A stretch of 64,000 nt of DNA from positions 90,605,213 through 90,669,212 of the forward strand of contig OZ023274.1 of the NCBI GenBank assembly GCA_964007475.1, given 5' to 3'. The DNA is from Hybos culiciformis. Taxonomy: Eukaryota > Arthropoda > Insecta > Diptera > Hybotidae. The position numbers and the translations under genes were made by a program. Below are positions 12,785 through 26,500 of this stretch, piece by piece. Below the pieces are notes generated by a model, which was not told the origin of the DNA, searched no databases, and was given only the letters and a program-made list of their open reading frames with translations. Within the stretch, counting starts at the first letter, position 1, and every line of letters begins with the position of its first letter.

Positions 12785-13083
12785 AGGGTGGTGGCCCAAC
12801 TGGCCTCACATACATCCATAGGGTTCATAGTGGTACCATCGACAAAAATCCTTAAGGTTGCTTAAGGTTGTGGACTAGATTTTATTGTATTTAAAATCCT
12901 AGCCCTTTGCGCAAATTTAAGTAGGCTTCTAAGCTCGATTCTCGAAGCCTCGATTAGGTCTTTGATGTGATAGCTACCTAGAAGGTCCCTCCTGGTTCTT
13001 GCTATTGCTGGGCAGTGACATATCAAATGTTCTACGTTTTCTAAGACAATTTTCTTATTTATAACCCTTTTTTGCACATAAAG
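12785..13083 (-). mobile_element. 5'-truncated LINE (non-LTR retrotransposon) 3' end
   Basis: On the minus strand, 13077-12862 encodes the C-terminal tail of a LINE ORF2. The segment ENVEHLICHCPAIARTRRDL is the Cys/His-bearing region typical after the reverse transcriptase (and RNase H) domain of Jockey-, R1- and I-like elements (recognised pattern). The frame then runs through an amphipathic helix to SSPQP and a stop. The following 3' UTR runs to about 12785 and ends GGGCCACCACCCTAACTT. Only about 70 codons remain and no reverse transcriptase core is present, so this is a dead 5'-truncated copy. The subfamily cannot be fixed from this fragment. Confidence 0.85.
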
Positions 13084-13190
13084 TTAATCGACGTTATTGA
13101 CGTTTTGACACCTCATTGTTGACAAAACAGCGCTGGAATTTCATTAACACCCTCAAATTCGAGTGGCCAAATTTTTTATAACACAGTTCG

Positions 13191-13274
13191 TTCTTTCTGG
13201 CATAACAAGTCATTTTTCGGGAACCTAACTATTTCTTTCTGGCATAACAAGTCATTTTTCGGGAACCTAACTAT
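13191..13274. repeat. Tandem duplication, 2 x 42 bp
   Basis: Two adjacent identical copies of a unit starting TTCTTTCTGGCATAACAAG and containing TCATTTTTCGGGAACC. It lies about 110 bases beyond the truncated 5' end of the LINE remnant. Confidence 0.95.
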
Positions 13275-16200
13275 CATCAAGTATAGTTTTATATTTTATA
13301 ATTTTTTTCCTTTAAAAAATTTAACAATATTATATATAAAATTGTGTCATGACAGAAAATTATAATAAGTAGTTATAGTTGTGGTTTTTAAAGTTTTTGT
13401 CCTTTTTATAAACTTCACGCATAAAATTTTTCATTCAATATTTAGAAAAAAAAAAAAAGAAACAAAATTAAAAATTGGAATAAAAACTTTTTAGTTTATT
13501 TCGACATTTAAGGACAGTTTAAAAAGTTGGTGCTCTATAAATTTTAATGTATTTAAAGTTAAGTTAAGATTTTTTTTTTGCTGTGCTTGGATGTAAAGAT
13601 TTTTTTTTGTTTTTGTAGATAAAAAAGTTTTTGCCGCGTTTAGTGAATGTTTAAATAAAATTATGTTCATTTTATAGTAGTTTTGGATTTTTTTTTATAT
13701 TATTGTTTTTTGACTAAACTTTTTAAAAGAAAAAAAATTTTTTAAAATCAGTTGAAATTTATTTAGATGAATTTTTTTTTATTTTTTTTTGTAGAATTTA
13801 TTAAGGAAAAACAACGCTATTCAATTTTTCTTATATACTAAAAAGACATAATCAAAGCTTATGTTTTCAAACTTATAATTTTTTATGGTTTTATAGAAAA
13901 ACATTAAGACGGATTATTCATAAAGTGACTGAGTTTAATTTGATCACGCAATCATTATCTTCGCTTGAACTTAGCTGATTTGTTAAAAAATTTTAAAAGA
14001 TGATTAATTTTACTAAAAATCTGCAAAATTAAAATGAATAAAATATTGTAATTATATAATGCTTTGAATTACAGATATAAAGATAGACAATACTTTATAG
14101 TTACTCTATATATACAATTCTAAATTATCTAAATCGATAGATATATACTAGAAACCAGTAATATTATTGTTGCGCTACTTACCGCCATATTTTTAATATA
14201 AAATATTTTTCATTAATTTATTGAAATAAATTTAACTTTATTAAAAACAGAACCAATATTAAACAAAGTTTTCAAAACCACTAAAAGAAAATCAAATTGT
14301 AACAAAATAGTTATTTTCTTATTTATTTGTAGCTTTATTTAAAAGCTTTAATTGGAAAAGTTTTTTCAAATTTAATTACCAAATTGCATATAAATGAAAG
14401 AAAATTTAAATGTAACAATTACCGGAAACTATAGTTGACATCTATCTCTTTAATTTTACGTTAAACTGATAACATAATACAGTGTTTCAGAGATCAAGAA
14501 ATGAATGTTTTCATCATCGCTATCGTGTCCGATTTTTATAAGAAAAATTATATGATTTATTGAATTTATCAGTATTAACTTGAATAAACTTTATCAAAGA
14601 TTAGAAGTCAAATATTTTAGTAAAATTACATATACCCAAGTAATGCAAGCATATTTATTATTAATGTTATCGATATTACAAATAGATACATTAAATTGTT
14701 TATTTCTGTAATTTGATAGTATGTATTTTTTTGGGTTAAAGAATAGTCTGACACTTTTACACAAATATGAATATTTTAAAATGACAAAACCTTCAAATAC
14801 ATTACTTCAAAATTCACTTCATTCAGAAGATTCTTGTATACATGTTACAAATAATTCATAAAAATTACCATTTATAACGATTTGGCGTAAAATGAAATAA
14901 AAAGAATTTTTACTACATTAAATAGATTTAAAATGATAAAATTTTATTTTTTTTTTAAAAACAAAAACTGTAGACGAATTTATTTTTGAATAATTTTTTG
15001 TGTTTTTTTGGTACTTTTTGCGACAGTTTTTGTATTAAAAACACTTGAAAAGCTTACCAGCCATGAAAATAATAATAAAAGTTTTCCTTTTCCTGGATAA
15101 ATTGATATATTGTTAAGGTGACTGTGTTTTTGTGCGATTATTATTATGTACTTATATTAGGTTCTTCGATTGAATTTATTTTTGTTTTTAAATATGGAAG
15201 TTAAAAAAAATAATTAATTTAAAACCATTATTTTAAACTGTAGTATTGTATATGTTGTTTTTTTTATAAGTATTGATACAGAAAGGGTATACACAGATAA
15301 CATGGTAAAATATAAAGGATGAATAATATATTTAACCAAAAAAGTTCTGAAATGACGAATTTAGCCTGAAAGTTTATTTTGTTTCAGTGCACTAAGTTTG
15401 GCACTTAACTCCCAACTAATTATTACTTTCTAAGGATATGATTTTTTAAGAGCAATTATTTTAAAAATTATGCGGTAATATTTAGTAATTATAATTTCAA
15501 TAATCATAACTTCTAAAGATATGTTGATTAATTATAACATAATTATTTTTAATGAAATTATCTTCCAAGTTCCGATTTTGAAAATTATTTTATTTTTAGT
15601 ATTAAATAATTTTTGTAAACATAAAAACATAAAACATAAAAGCGACATATACCCAACTAGCATATAGTCAATATGATGTATCTCATAGATTATAATATGG
15701 TTATAGTTATGACATTTACCTCGAGTCCTCGAGAAACTATTTTTAATATAGATGATAGATCCATCGGGTAGAATTATTTAAGTAATAAAAAAGTTATATT
15801 TATTTCAAGCACAACAATTGCTGAAACCAGACAATTGACAAATATGCATTTATTTTTTTTCTCAATTCTGCTTTTATTCATATCCATAACTGATATTAAA
15901 CTATGCCGGAAAATAATACATTCATATATTATTTTGCCTCGGTTTCACTTTTATTACTATGTAAACCTAGAAATTACATAACATTTAGAAATAAATAAAT
16001 ATTAGAAAATGCAACACCATGAACATTTATAGTTATAATATATATTTAAGTATTAAATATTTCATTTGAATAAACGGCTTGTTTTATTCATTCGCGTAGT
16101 TAAAGGATTTAAAAAAACAAAAAAAATTATTATGCTTAAAAAAAAGAATATAATAGTTTGAACAACTCATAGGATGGTTGAAAAATAAGATTCTAATTAT

Positions 16201-17831
16201 TCTTTCCTAAGAAAAATGTAAAAATTTATTCCCACACTATTTATTTATTTTAAAGAAATTCAGTGAATTCTTAAGCCATCTTGTTAAGGTTTTGAATGAT
16301 TATAGATTTCTTAATTCATAACTTCCTCGATTCACTGCTGGTTCTTTTCAACTATTGAATTGTGGTTTCTTCTTAGCTTAACAATATTAAAAATAAGAAA
16401 AAAAAATCTTGGAATAAAGCAAATATTTTGTTAAATGTCACACAGGTAGATTTTCATTTGCAAGAACAAAATACATTTTCTGTTTACTTAATTTTCTATA
16501 TAGTACGCAAAGTCAAAACCAAATTTCTTTGAATGACGTTTATCTTGAAATAAAATTTTACCCCAATATTTTTTTTAATACCAGTAATAAAACAATAAAG
16601 GTTTTAAATTATTATTATCTCTTCTTAGATGTAAAATTAATATTTTGCCTTTTTGATACCTATGTCTACCGCAATTTGAATATAAATACATGTACAGCTG
16701 TGTTCAATTAAATAGCAGTGGTATATGCAAAAAAATATAATGTTATCTCTTATTAAACAACATAAACAAGGAAAAAGTACATCAATGAAATTTAGTCACA
16801 AACATTAATTTTTTGTTAACTTTTTCTCTAATAATTTAAAAATCTGGCAAAAGAGAAGAGACCAAGTATATCATCGTTTCTATTAGATTTTCATATTTTT
16901 CTGCTGGAACTACCTGACTATTATTCTGTGTTTTGATTTAAAAATCAAATTTTCCTCTTTTCTCTAGAGAGTTCTTTTGAGTAACCCAAGGAACGAAAAT
17001 TGTGTTCCGGATTGAGTAAATGGAAAACCAACAATTAACAGTTCAATAAACACAAACATTACAAGTTCTATGTTTAATAAAATGTATATTTTGAATAATA
17101 TATGTAGAATTTTATACATAGTAACTTACTGCCCAATAATAAGAAGGAACATACATACATTATGTTTGGAATTTCTATTCAAAATTTAAAAGTGCCAATT
17201 ATGAACAACAGCATTGCTATTCGATTGAACACAGTTGTAGACATGTGTATATGTAGAAAGGAATTTAAAATATTTAAGTGTTCCACTCATAATTCTTATA
17301 AGAAAACCCTTAACCTACTTATAAAACAATTATGATAATAAGTGTTATAGAATATTATCGCAGAATATGTGTATTAAAGTATCTGAAAATGTTTCGAATT
17401 TGATGCTTTTGTTTTGTATTTTCATGTACATATACCCTTAGTATTTTTCGAAAAAATTTCGATTTTTTTTTCTTTTCATACATATATTTGTTTTTATTTA
17501 TTATTCCTTTTTTTTCCTTGCTATTGAATCCTTGACATAAGAAAGCGAATTTTCACCTTAAGGCTGTAAAAGATATTAAAGTGAGTTTTTTGTTTTTTTT
17601 TTGTTTTGAAAACTCATTTAACTTTAGGTAATATCAGCATTTTGTTATTTTTGAGGATAAAATTGTTTATTATTATTGCTAAAAAAAAAAAAAAGTTTGA
17701 GGTAAATAATTAATAATACGAGATATTAAATTTATTTTGGAAAAACATAGAATTTTTTTTAAATTTCATATTTTGAAAGATTCGCATTGATAGTTTGCAT
17801 TAACAGTTTGTCATGATCTTTATATCGTATA

Positions 17832-18077
17832 GTTGTATATCACCCCATGGGCTGCGTCGTAGTTGAAAGAAATTAGGGTTGGTTTTCACGATTTATGTAG
17901 GTTACGAATTCCGTAAATTTAAATAGTAGAAGATAAATAATAATGAGATTTATATTTATATAACTTTTAATTGTTGTAGGAATTATTCTTGTTGCAATAG
18001 GCTTATACACCTATAGGAGCTATTTGAGTGTGTTGACGCTTCGTTCAATCTGACCTATTCTTCAGTGGATATACAAC
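17832..18077. mobile_element. Possible 246-bp MITE with short terminal inverted repeats
   Basis: The left end reads TA-GTTGTATATCACC and the right end, reverse complemented, reads TA-GTTGTATATCCAC. The flanking TA would be the target duplication. The interior is GC-richer than its surroundings. With only 10-13 bp of inverted repeat and no second copy in the window, the call is tentative. Confidence 0.5.
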
Positions 18078-18580
18078 TAATACCAATTCATTTTATTTAC
18101 CTAATCGACAGTTAAAGAGATAATGATTGTTAAGAAGTCTTTAAAAAAGTTGCATATGCACAAAAAAAACTAAAAAGTCAAATAAGCTTAAAATTTTTTT
18201 ATAAAATGAAATATTCCAACTAGGAAACATTCAAATTTGCACACAAGTGATAGATATAAAATCAATTTTATTTTTTTCTGTTTTTTGAAAAACATAAAGT
18301 AAGTATTATGTGTATGTTTTTGTATATATTTTTTTTCTATTAAATTTTATGTATTTATGTATGCTTCATTCAATATTACCATAATATGAATGGCTTAAGG
18401 GTTCTTATTATATTTTATTTAAAAACTTTTATATTATTACCCTTTACAACAAATCTACTTTGAATCTTTTGCACTCTCTAGTTTTAAAGGAAAAAAAAAA
18501 ATATTCAACTTAAATTTGAATATTTTTTGAATAACTTAATTTAAAATATTGGCAAAAGTGTTCTAGAGTTAAATTTTATT

Positions 18581-18602
18581 AAAAAAAAAAAAAAAAAAAA
18601 AA
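18581..18602. repeat. Poly-A run of 22
   Basis: This is the longest uninterrupted A run I noticed. Another of 19 lies at 30570-30588. It has no adjacent retroposon body that I can recognise. Confidence 0.95.
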
Positions 18603-21600
18603 GATAAGAGATTTTCCTAAATTTTATGAGCTTGAATTTCACAAGGTGAATCTAGAAAAGAAAAATTTCTACTTTTCTTCTTTGTTATAAGGAGTGATGA
18701 TATGATAAATCCTTGGAAAATTTTTAGAAAATATTATAATCTGTTATCAAAAATATGTATGTACATGAAATTCGCGCCATAAAATAAAAAGTTGAAAAAA
18801 ATTTTTTTTCAACTGTCTACTCTAAATGAATTATTATGTTTCATAAATTTTTTATTTTTGGATTTATTAGATTTGGAGAAAATCCAAAAAAAAAAACTGG
18901 ATTAACACCCTATTGAACACCCTATTATGAATTAAATGAAAAGGGACTTAATTTGTAACTAAGTTTTAGTTTATTTAAATAATTAATAATTTTATTAGAA
19001 TCAATTTGGAAACGTTTTAATAAACGTTTAATCAAGTTAATATTTTTTTTATTTTTTTGATCAATTTTGTAATTTTTATATAATTCCCAAATAGTTAAGT
19101 TAAACTATTGTTATTTTTTTTATTGCCAATAAAAATTTTGGTGAAGGACATAAAAATATTTAAAACTTGCAAAATAATGTTATAGTGATAGTATCTTCCA
19201 ACAAGCTTATAAAATATTATAAATTTTGCTGTTCTTAAACTTACTCATAAAGTTTTGAAAAAAGGATAACGAAAAATGTTATAAATAAAAAAGAAAATTT
19301 TTTTTTGTGTAATTTATTTTTTTTGTGTAATTTAATTTAAGAAATTTTACCAAAGCACTAAAGAAATATTTTTTATTTAAAGAAATTAAATAAAAATGTT
19401 CAAAAAGAAATAATATAAAAAAAAATAATAAAATATATAAAAATTTTTATGTGTTTGAATAGAAACTTATCTACCAATATTATAGAAGTTATATTTAAAA
19501 TTTTTTTTTGTTAACATTTTTGCTTTTTTGGTATTTCAAGGTATTGTTAATTTAATTTTAAAACTTTGGATTGTGGACTTTGGATCTGTATGAATTTTAA
19601 GTTGTCCACTTATTCACGATGTCTTATTAATATCATTTCTTTTTTGATAACAACTCAAATCATAATTCATGAACTAAAATTTAAACTCTTCAAGCAGAAA
19701 ATAAATTAATATTTTTTAATCGATTTTATCGCCTGAGACATTTTGTTCTATTTAAAAATCATAGCACGGACTGTATCCAAAATAATAGGAGGCGTTTTTT
19801 AATGCGTTTTTTAATGTCCACTTTGGATAGGTAGGATAATTAAAATTTGCACAAATTACGTATTTGTTTACTTATATTTTATATAACTAAATTATAATAT
19901 GTTTTAAATGTATATTTATTATTTAAGAATAGGTATATAGACAGTTAATTATATAAATTAAATTTCCTCTAAAATATTTCCAATTTGATAAAAGCTTGAG
20001 AACTTTTGAATTAAGGACAAATAAAAAGTTTTATTTTTATTTTGTATGATAACATGGATTTTCTACATTTGGTGGAATATATCCAGAAAAAATTGATTTG
20101 TTGCTTAAAAATAAGTCTTCACCGTAATAAACCATTAAGATAGAGCTTCTTACCTATATATAAATACTGATATATAAGAATATATTATTAAATGTATTTG
20201 AAACCTTCGATTTCTCAGTTCGAATAAAAAGGAATACTATTACAAAGAAACTACTTGCTAAAATTTTATTATATCGAAAAAAAATTTTCTCCATTGATTT
20301 ATTTATTTTTCGAATTAATATAAATTTAATGATTTTTCTTTCTTTTATTATTTATAATTCAATATCTTCAACTTAAGAACTTTAAGTATAAATGTGTATA
20401 TACAGACAGATAGGTAAGTAGGTATAGGTATAGTTATTTTTTAAGATAACGAGAATAAAAATAATTTTCTTTAATAAAAATTAAAGAATTATTGTCTTTT
20501 TAAGGATTCAAAAAGTTTTTAATCCTTTAATTAAATATTATTTTAATAAAATAATATAAAATGAAATAAAATATAAATTCAACCCCAAAAGAAGTTTAAC
20601 AATAAAATATTATTAAAAAAAGAAAATTTCTTTTGGAAATTATAAATTTTTATCAAAATCTGTAAGCAATTAAATTTTATAAAGGGGCTAAAACTTTTCC
20701 GTTACCATTTTAAACACCTTTATTACATTTATAAATTTTCTTTTTCTTTCTTTTTTTTTTATCTTTAACGAGTTGTTTTTTAAATTAATTGTAAATTTTT
20801 CAGATAAAAATAAATTTGTGACCGCATGGCATAGTGTGCCGTAATCAATAGTACAATATTGTGAAATAGTGTATTAGACATTACATAAATATATAATAAA
20901 TCAGTAGTTAGTCGAAATAATCAAATTCGTCTAAGAATTGGTTCTTCAAAAATTTTCAGCATCAAAATTATTGAAAATTTGAAAATATATTTTCTGAGAA
21001 AACATTATTCAAAACTTATGGAATATAAAATATTTATATAAATCTCTAGATATTAGGGTAAATAAAGAAAAAACTTTTAAAGTATTATACATATTCATTT
21101 TTCTTTCTATTTTGAACATTAGGTGTTGAACAAAAACAAAATCCTTTTAATTATTTAAAATGTTTTTTAAACAACTTGGACAAGTTTTAAATTTAATGGG
21201 TCAATTTTTGAAATAATAATAAAAAAATTATCGTGTATATTGTCGAAATGCAATACTATTTCTGTAGACTTCGTACATGTACTTAAATGGTTAATTAAAT
21301 TTTTGAAACTTTAATATAACTAAATTTGTTTTCTCTAGTTCGTTGATATAAATTAAAATAAAGTAATATATTATAAATATAATATAATAGTCTACAAACT
21401 GTGAGTATAATTTATTGTACCATTTTCTAGTCGCCATCTTATCATCGAAGATTTACATATTAGACAAGTAAATGAGGATGATTATGCAAAGTTATAAAAG
21501 ATATAAAAATAGTTTAAGATAGTATGGTATAATATAGTGTTATTATTCTTAATAACACTTCTTACATTTAATATTTATCTTTATAGTTAGGTTCATACAA

Positions 21601-22469
21601 CATTAAATAACATTAAAGATTTGAGTTTTAACTTATAATATATTAAATTTTTTATTATTTGTGAATTTTGAAAAAGTTTGCATATAAAGAATGCTTCTTA
21701 TGAAATTATGCGACTTGTTTTTTTTTTTCTGCTATTTTATGCTCCAAATATTTTGATCATACAACGAACATTGTTCCTTTGATTCGCAGGATTAATTCAA
21801 ATGTGAAAAATGTTCATTCAAGCATTTTCTTTCTTATATAAATGTATAAAAACATATACATAAATTTTTTTCTTTGACTTTCATGCATGAAGGTTTCTTA
21901 CATGTGTACACCTAGTTTATTTCATTGTTCTGAAGTTTGGAAGAAAAAAAAAACTTTAAGAAAAATGTAGACATTTAAAATTGAAATGGAAGATAAGATA
22001 AAAGTTGTGAAAATTATTTTTGTTTCATAGGAAATCGATACCAGGAGCTATACCTATTGCAGACATCAAAACAAAATTATAGAAAATAAAATAATTTGTT
22101 TTTTTTTTTTGGATTAAACTTTTTTAAAATATGTAACGAAAGATTGTTACAATTAAACTGTAAAGAAGAAGAAAAACAAACTCTTTTGACCTGGATAAAC
22201 TTTTCACCTGATTTAGGTGAGACACAAAATGATTGTTCATTTAATCAGTGATGCATATGTGAAGTATATCGGATCGAAATTTATTTATTTATTATAACTT
22301 AAATTTAATTTATTTTTTGAATAAAAATACAAAAAATTTATAAATAAAAACGTTTCGGTATATTATTAAATAAAACAGACATGAATAAATATTGATTTAA
22401 TACATCAACAGTCTTATTTAATAGATATTGTTTATTTAGATTTAAGAGTAACTCATCTTAGATTTTCTG

Positions 22470-22700
22470 GAATTTTTAGGCCATTTTCCTTCAAAAATGA
22501 AAAAAAGGACTAGTTTGCATTAAATGTCCGTCTGTCCGTCCATTCGCAACATAATGCTTATATCTAATGATCCCGCAAAACAATTCGAATTATTTAAATA
22601 CCAAAAGAAGCGCAATCTCGTTCACTTTCACCTCGACTAAATGCTGAGATTCTATCATTTCGGTTTTCGAAGGTAGGGGCTCTCAGCTATGGAAGGGTTG
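22470..22700. repeat. Dispersed repeat, copy B
   Basis: It has the same motif order as 11620-11830: a CCATTTTCC..AAAAATGAAAAAA head, TGCATTAAATGTCC, GTCTGTCCGTCCATTCG, then the exact 25-base block ending CACCTCGACT. The head also matches 48960-49150. Confidence 0.7.
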
Positions 22701-23481
22701 TTTAAATGGTCAGTTATACAGATTACTCAAATATTGTCAATTCAAATATGATTTTGGCTACTGCTACTGTATTTTCTGCTACTTTCTTTTTTCAGATCAG
22801 TTTTACATTCCTCCTATTGTTTTGGTCTAATTATTGCTTACACAAGCAGCAATGCTATGATAACTCTAGTCTGATATCCAATTTTCATTACAGATTTTTA
22901 GTACAGATTTCGGTCAAACCTGTAATTTTCTCTATTTAATCTTCTCTTATAGTTTCTAATTACTTTTCTGTTAAAATATTAAAGAAAAATTTAATTAAAA
23001 AACTTAACGTATATATACATAATATTGTTAAGAGATTTAATTGTGTAAAATAATCAGAAAATACTTAAAAAAATACGGAATTGCTGTCGAAATGAAAAAA
23101 AAAAATACCAGGAAAATAAAAAAAAGGATGATTTCACAACAAAAACCATTTATTAAAATCTTTTTTATTCGATGATTTAGTTGTAGGTAAAAAAAAAATA
23201 ACACTCAAAACCATATAAAAAATGTAATTAGCTAAAAGCTTTTCCTCTCATTCCCAATTTTTCCAAATTAAAAATTTAACTTACATACATCAAGGTACTT
23301 AAAAAGTATAAAAAATAAAAGAATGTTCGAACTAGTCCATCACCGTAAATTTATTGAACTTTAATTATACGTACATATATAATTAAATTTCCAAAAAGCT
23401 TATAATTCTGCAATTTCAAACTGAATACTAATTTTGAATTAAACAAGAATACTTAAATTCTCAAAGTAAAGATTCGTTTAC

Positions 23482-23568
23482 ATTACAGCAACTCTTATAG
23501 TTCGATTTGGCATTTCAGTTCTTTTGAAGAAATCAGCTTCCTTTCCTAATGTTGTGTTTTGCAACAAA
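23482..23568 (-). CDS. Probable upstream exon of the minus-strand two-pass membrane protein
   Basis: On the minus strand an acceptor (attttcag) is followed by 87 bases open in one frame, TTLGKEADFFKRTEMPNRTI within LLQ..RVAV, ending at a GTAAAC donor after 23482. The exon starts with the last base of a split codon and ends with two bases of another (AT). The exon starting at 8485 begins with one base that completes it as ATT (Ile), giving RVAV-I-LKVWICRKN and a continuous cytosolic or extracellular segment before helix 1. The GC content is clearly above that of the flanks. If the donor were not used, a TAA follows at once, so it could instead be a terminal exon. The link to 8485 is inferred from phase and strand and is not proven; it implies a 15-kb intron. 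Confidence 0.5.
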
Positions 23569-26500
23569 CTGAAAATAAATAAGAAATGCACATAATATTA
23601 AACTAAATAATTTGATAGTACTACGCACATAACAAACTTTTCAATAAAGTTATTTAGCAGAAGCCAAAGCAATTTGTTATTATATTTTTCAAGTTTTGAA
23701 AAGGGTTTTAAAAAATGGTCAAAAAACTTGACAGGCTTTCATTTTGTGTATGTTTTATGAAACATGAATCCTTGTTAAAATTTAATTATTTGTTCAACTT
23801 TTCCTATAGAAAAATATAAATAAGAAGAAAAGTTTTTATAGAATTTGTAAAGAATTTTAAAAAAATAAAATTTCTGCTGATTTGTTTGATTTGCATGGAA
23901 GTTTACGTTTACATAATTATAATTATGTTTATATTAGCAATTCATTGTATGCTCATATTATGGAGTTTGTAAATTCAAACCTAACTAATTTTCCAGGAAC
24001 TCATTCCAAGCGACTAAAATTTTTGAATTAATAAGACTCTTAATTCTTTTCTTCTATAATATCTTGGGATAAATTTATTTAAATATTATCGCTATTTGGG
24101 TACTGTACATATAGATCAAGATCTATATGCCAATAATATCTATATGAAATTAAAACTTAATATCTCATTGGTACTATTATTTAATATTCCTTTTCAGTTA
24201 AACTTAAGTACAATTTTAAAAGTTCGCTAACAACTTTATACAACATAACATATTAATTAAATAGAAATAATGTGGATTCAATACTTTAACTTTCGTTTGG
24301 ATTTAGGGAAACTAAAATATACGTGCCAAAAGCAGTGATAAAAAATATGTATTTTTTAATGCATACATTTACCATTCAGTCTTTTTATACGTATTTTAGG
24401 AATGTGGTCAAAAATAGATTCTTAAAGTTATTACATTTTTACGCAAACACTCTTAAAAATTCTAATTAATGTCTAAGAACAAAATTAAGGTGATTCTTGT
24501 TTAATGTTTTCTATGCTATATTCTACTAAATTTATCTGCATAAGAGAGCCTAAAAGTATGCAAAAATATTTTAAAACTTATTATCACTGGATTATGATTT
24601 TTTTATACTGAATTTGATTGTGAGAAACAGTTGTGAGTAGATTAAGATTAAAGTTAAACAAGAACATGATCAAGGTAAATTTCTTTTTTTGCATTGATCG
24701 AGTATAATTATGGAATATTTTATCATACTTATACACTGTACATTACCATTTAATTTTATTATTCTGGGTAACATAAACTTATAATTGTACATGTACCGCA
24801 ACAGTAGTTACAAAATATCTATTCCAATCAAGGTTTTAATTTAAATTTGAATAAAATAAAGTTTCAAAAAAATTTATAATATTAGCTATAGATTTATTTG
24901 CATTAAAAAAATAATCACTCGGCTATAATAAAATATTGTTTTAAGAGTGTAATATCGTTTCCTTATATATATCAAAAGGATCTATGTACGTAATAAATTC
25001 TAAAATTAGTGATTTGATAAAAAGAAAAACCGCAATTTGCTTAAAAATTTTATTTTATTTTCATTTTTCTATTTGCATGCATGATTCATGAAAATCTCTT
25101 GAACTTACATAGAAAATTTGAGGAAAAACTTATCTGTTTTTGTTACTAAAACCCTGGGGAACTATTTGTTTTTATCTGTTTTTATAAATTAAAAAAAAAA
25201 CAGAATAAAATTGAACGATATTTTTCTAAGATAAACATAGGTTAAAATTATTTGAAAAACTATAGTATTTTTATCTGAATATTAAAAAGGAAAATGAGTA
25301 TGTAGTTATGTTATGTATACACATGCATATGCATTTGCATATGTTTAATATGATTTTGAGCAAATGTTATCAAACTTTCTCTAATTCTGAATGGCCAAAA
25401 TTATTTCTTTATTTATCCAGGTATAAGATTAAAACTTTTCCATTTATGATAATGATTTAATGTAACAACTGTGCATTATATGGTAATGCTTAAATTATCA
25501 ATAGTATATTATATATTTTTGAATTCTGTTTACATTATAGTTACAGGTAATCTTGGGTTTGATTTTCATTGAAATTGTTAATATAAATATTTTCTTTTTT
25601 GTCTGAGATAATATATCCTATGTCTAAATTCGACAGAGCTGAAATAACTTCAGAAAATTTCAAGTCTGTTTTGATCAAAAATTTCATTATATAGAAAAGT
25701 GGATTGTATACGAACATTTTTCTGTAATCCTATGAAAGTTAAACACGATTTTGAACCATTATGTTAACGATTTGACACATTTTATTCTGGGGTCATTGTG
25801 TTTTATTATTTTTCCTCAAGTTCAAATATTGTCAAGTATTTAATCTGAAAATTCGATGGCATCAAAAAATAACATTAGCTATTTGTATAAATCTTTAAAA
25901 TAACTGAAAGGCTTGATGCTAAAGAGAAATTTGAAAAATAAAAACCTTTACTCTATTTTCGCTATTTTTAGAAACAAACACATTCAACCAAATTATAATA
26001 CATAAAAATAATAAAAATAATATTTTTGGATTTATTTAATTCATAAACTTTTATTGCACTGATCTCTTTAATTGAAATATGTATTATACATACCTATATA
26101 AAAAATTTTCCTAAATATTGAATAAGATAAAAAAAAAAAAAGAAGAAAATACTGAAACATAAAATGAAAATTCAGCATACAAGAGAATTTTTATTTTCTA
26201 ATCTTAGAGAAAAATAAACATTTAGAAAACATTTTTATTTTAAATTTATGTTAAATTCTTTTAGCGTGAATATTGGTTGAGTAAATATGTAACTTTAATT
26301 ATTATGCTATATGCTGTTGAGAAACTGGCGAAATTCAAAAAGCAAGCATTATAAAATGCACGAAAAAGATTTTTGGTAAGAAGAAATGAAATTTTCTTTA
26401 TTTTACAATTTTTTTCGGTATAATAATCATAATTTATTAATAAAATGGTTTTTCTATGCATATTAAAGAAAATTAATAAATAAGTTAATGCTATATTGAT

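Larger units (their letters stand above)
8486..23481. other. Probable 15-kb intron of the minus-strand membrane-protein gene, with inserted repeats
   Basis: If the exon at 23482-23568 is real, this whole stretch is one intron. It contains a TA microsatellite at 9330-9354, a MITE at 11332-11517, two copies of a dispersed GTCCGTC-type repeat near 11620-11830 and 22470-22700, the 3' end of a LINE at 12785-13083, a 42-bp tandem duplication at 13191-13274, a 246-bp MITE candidate at 17832-18077 and a run of 22 A at 18581-18602. No other gene could be supported. The open frames at 12242-12600, 16529-16711 and 22706-22939 are low-complexity or repeat-derived. Confidence 0.45.

Noticed and set aside
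22706..22939. 77-codon plus-strand frame
   Set aside because: It follows directly from the dispersed repeat at 22470-22700 and has no family features.
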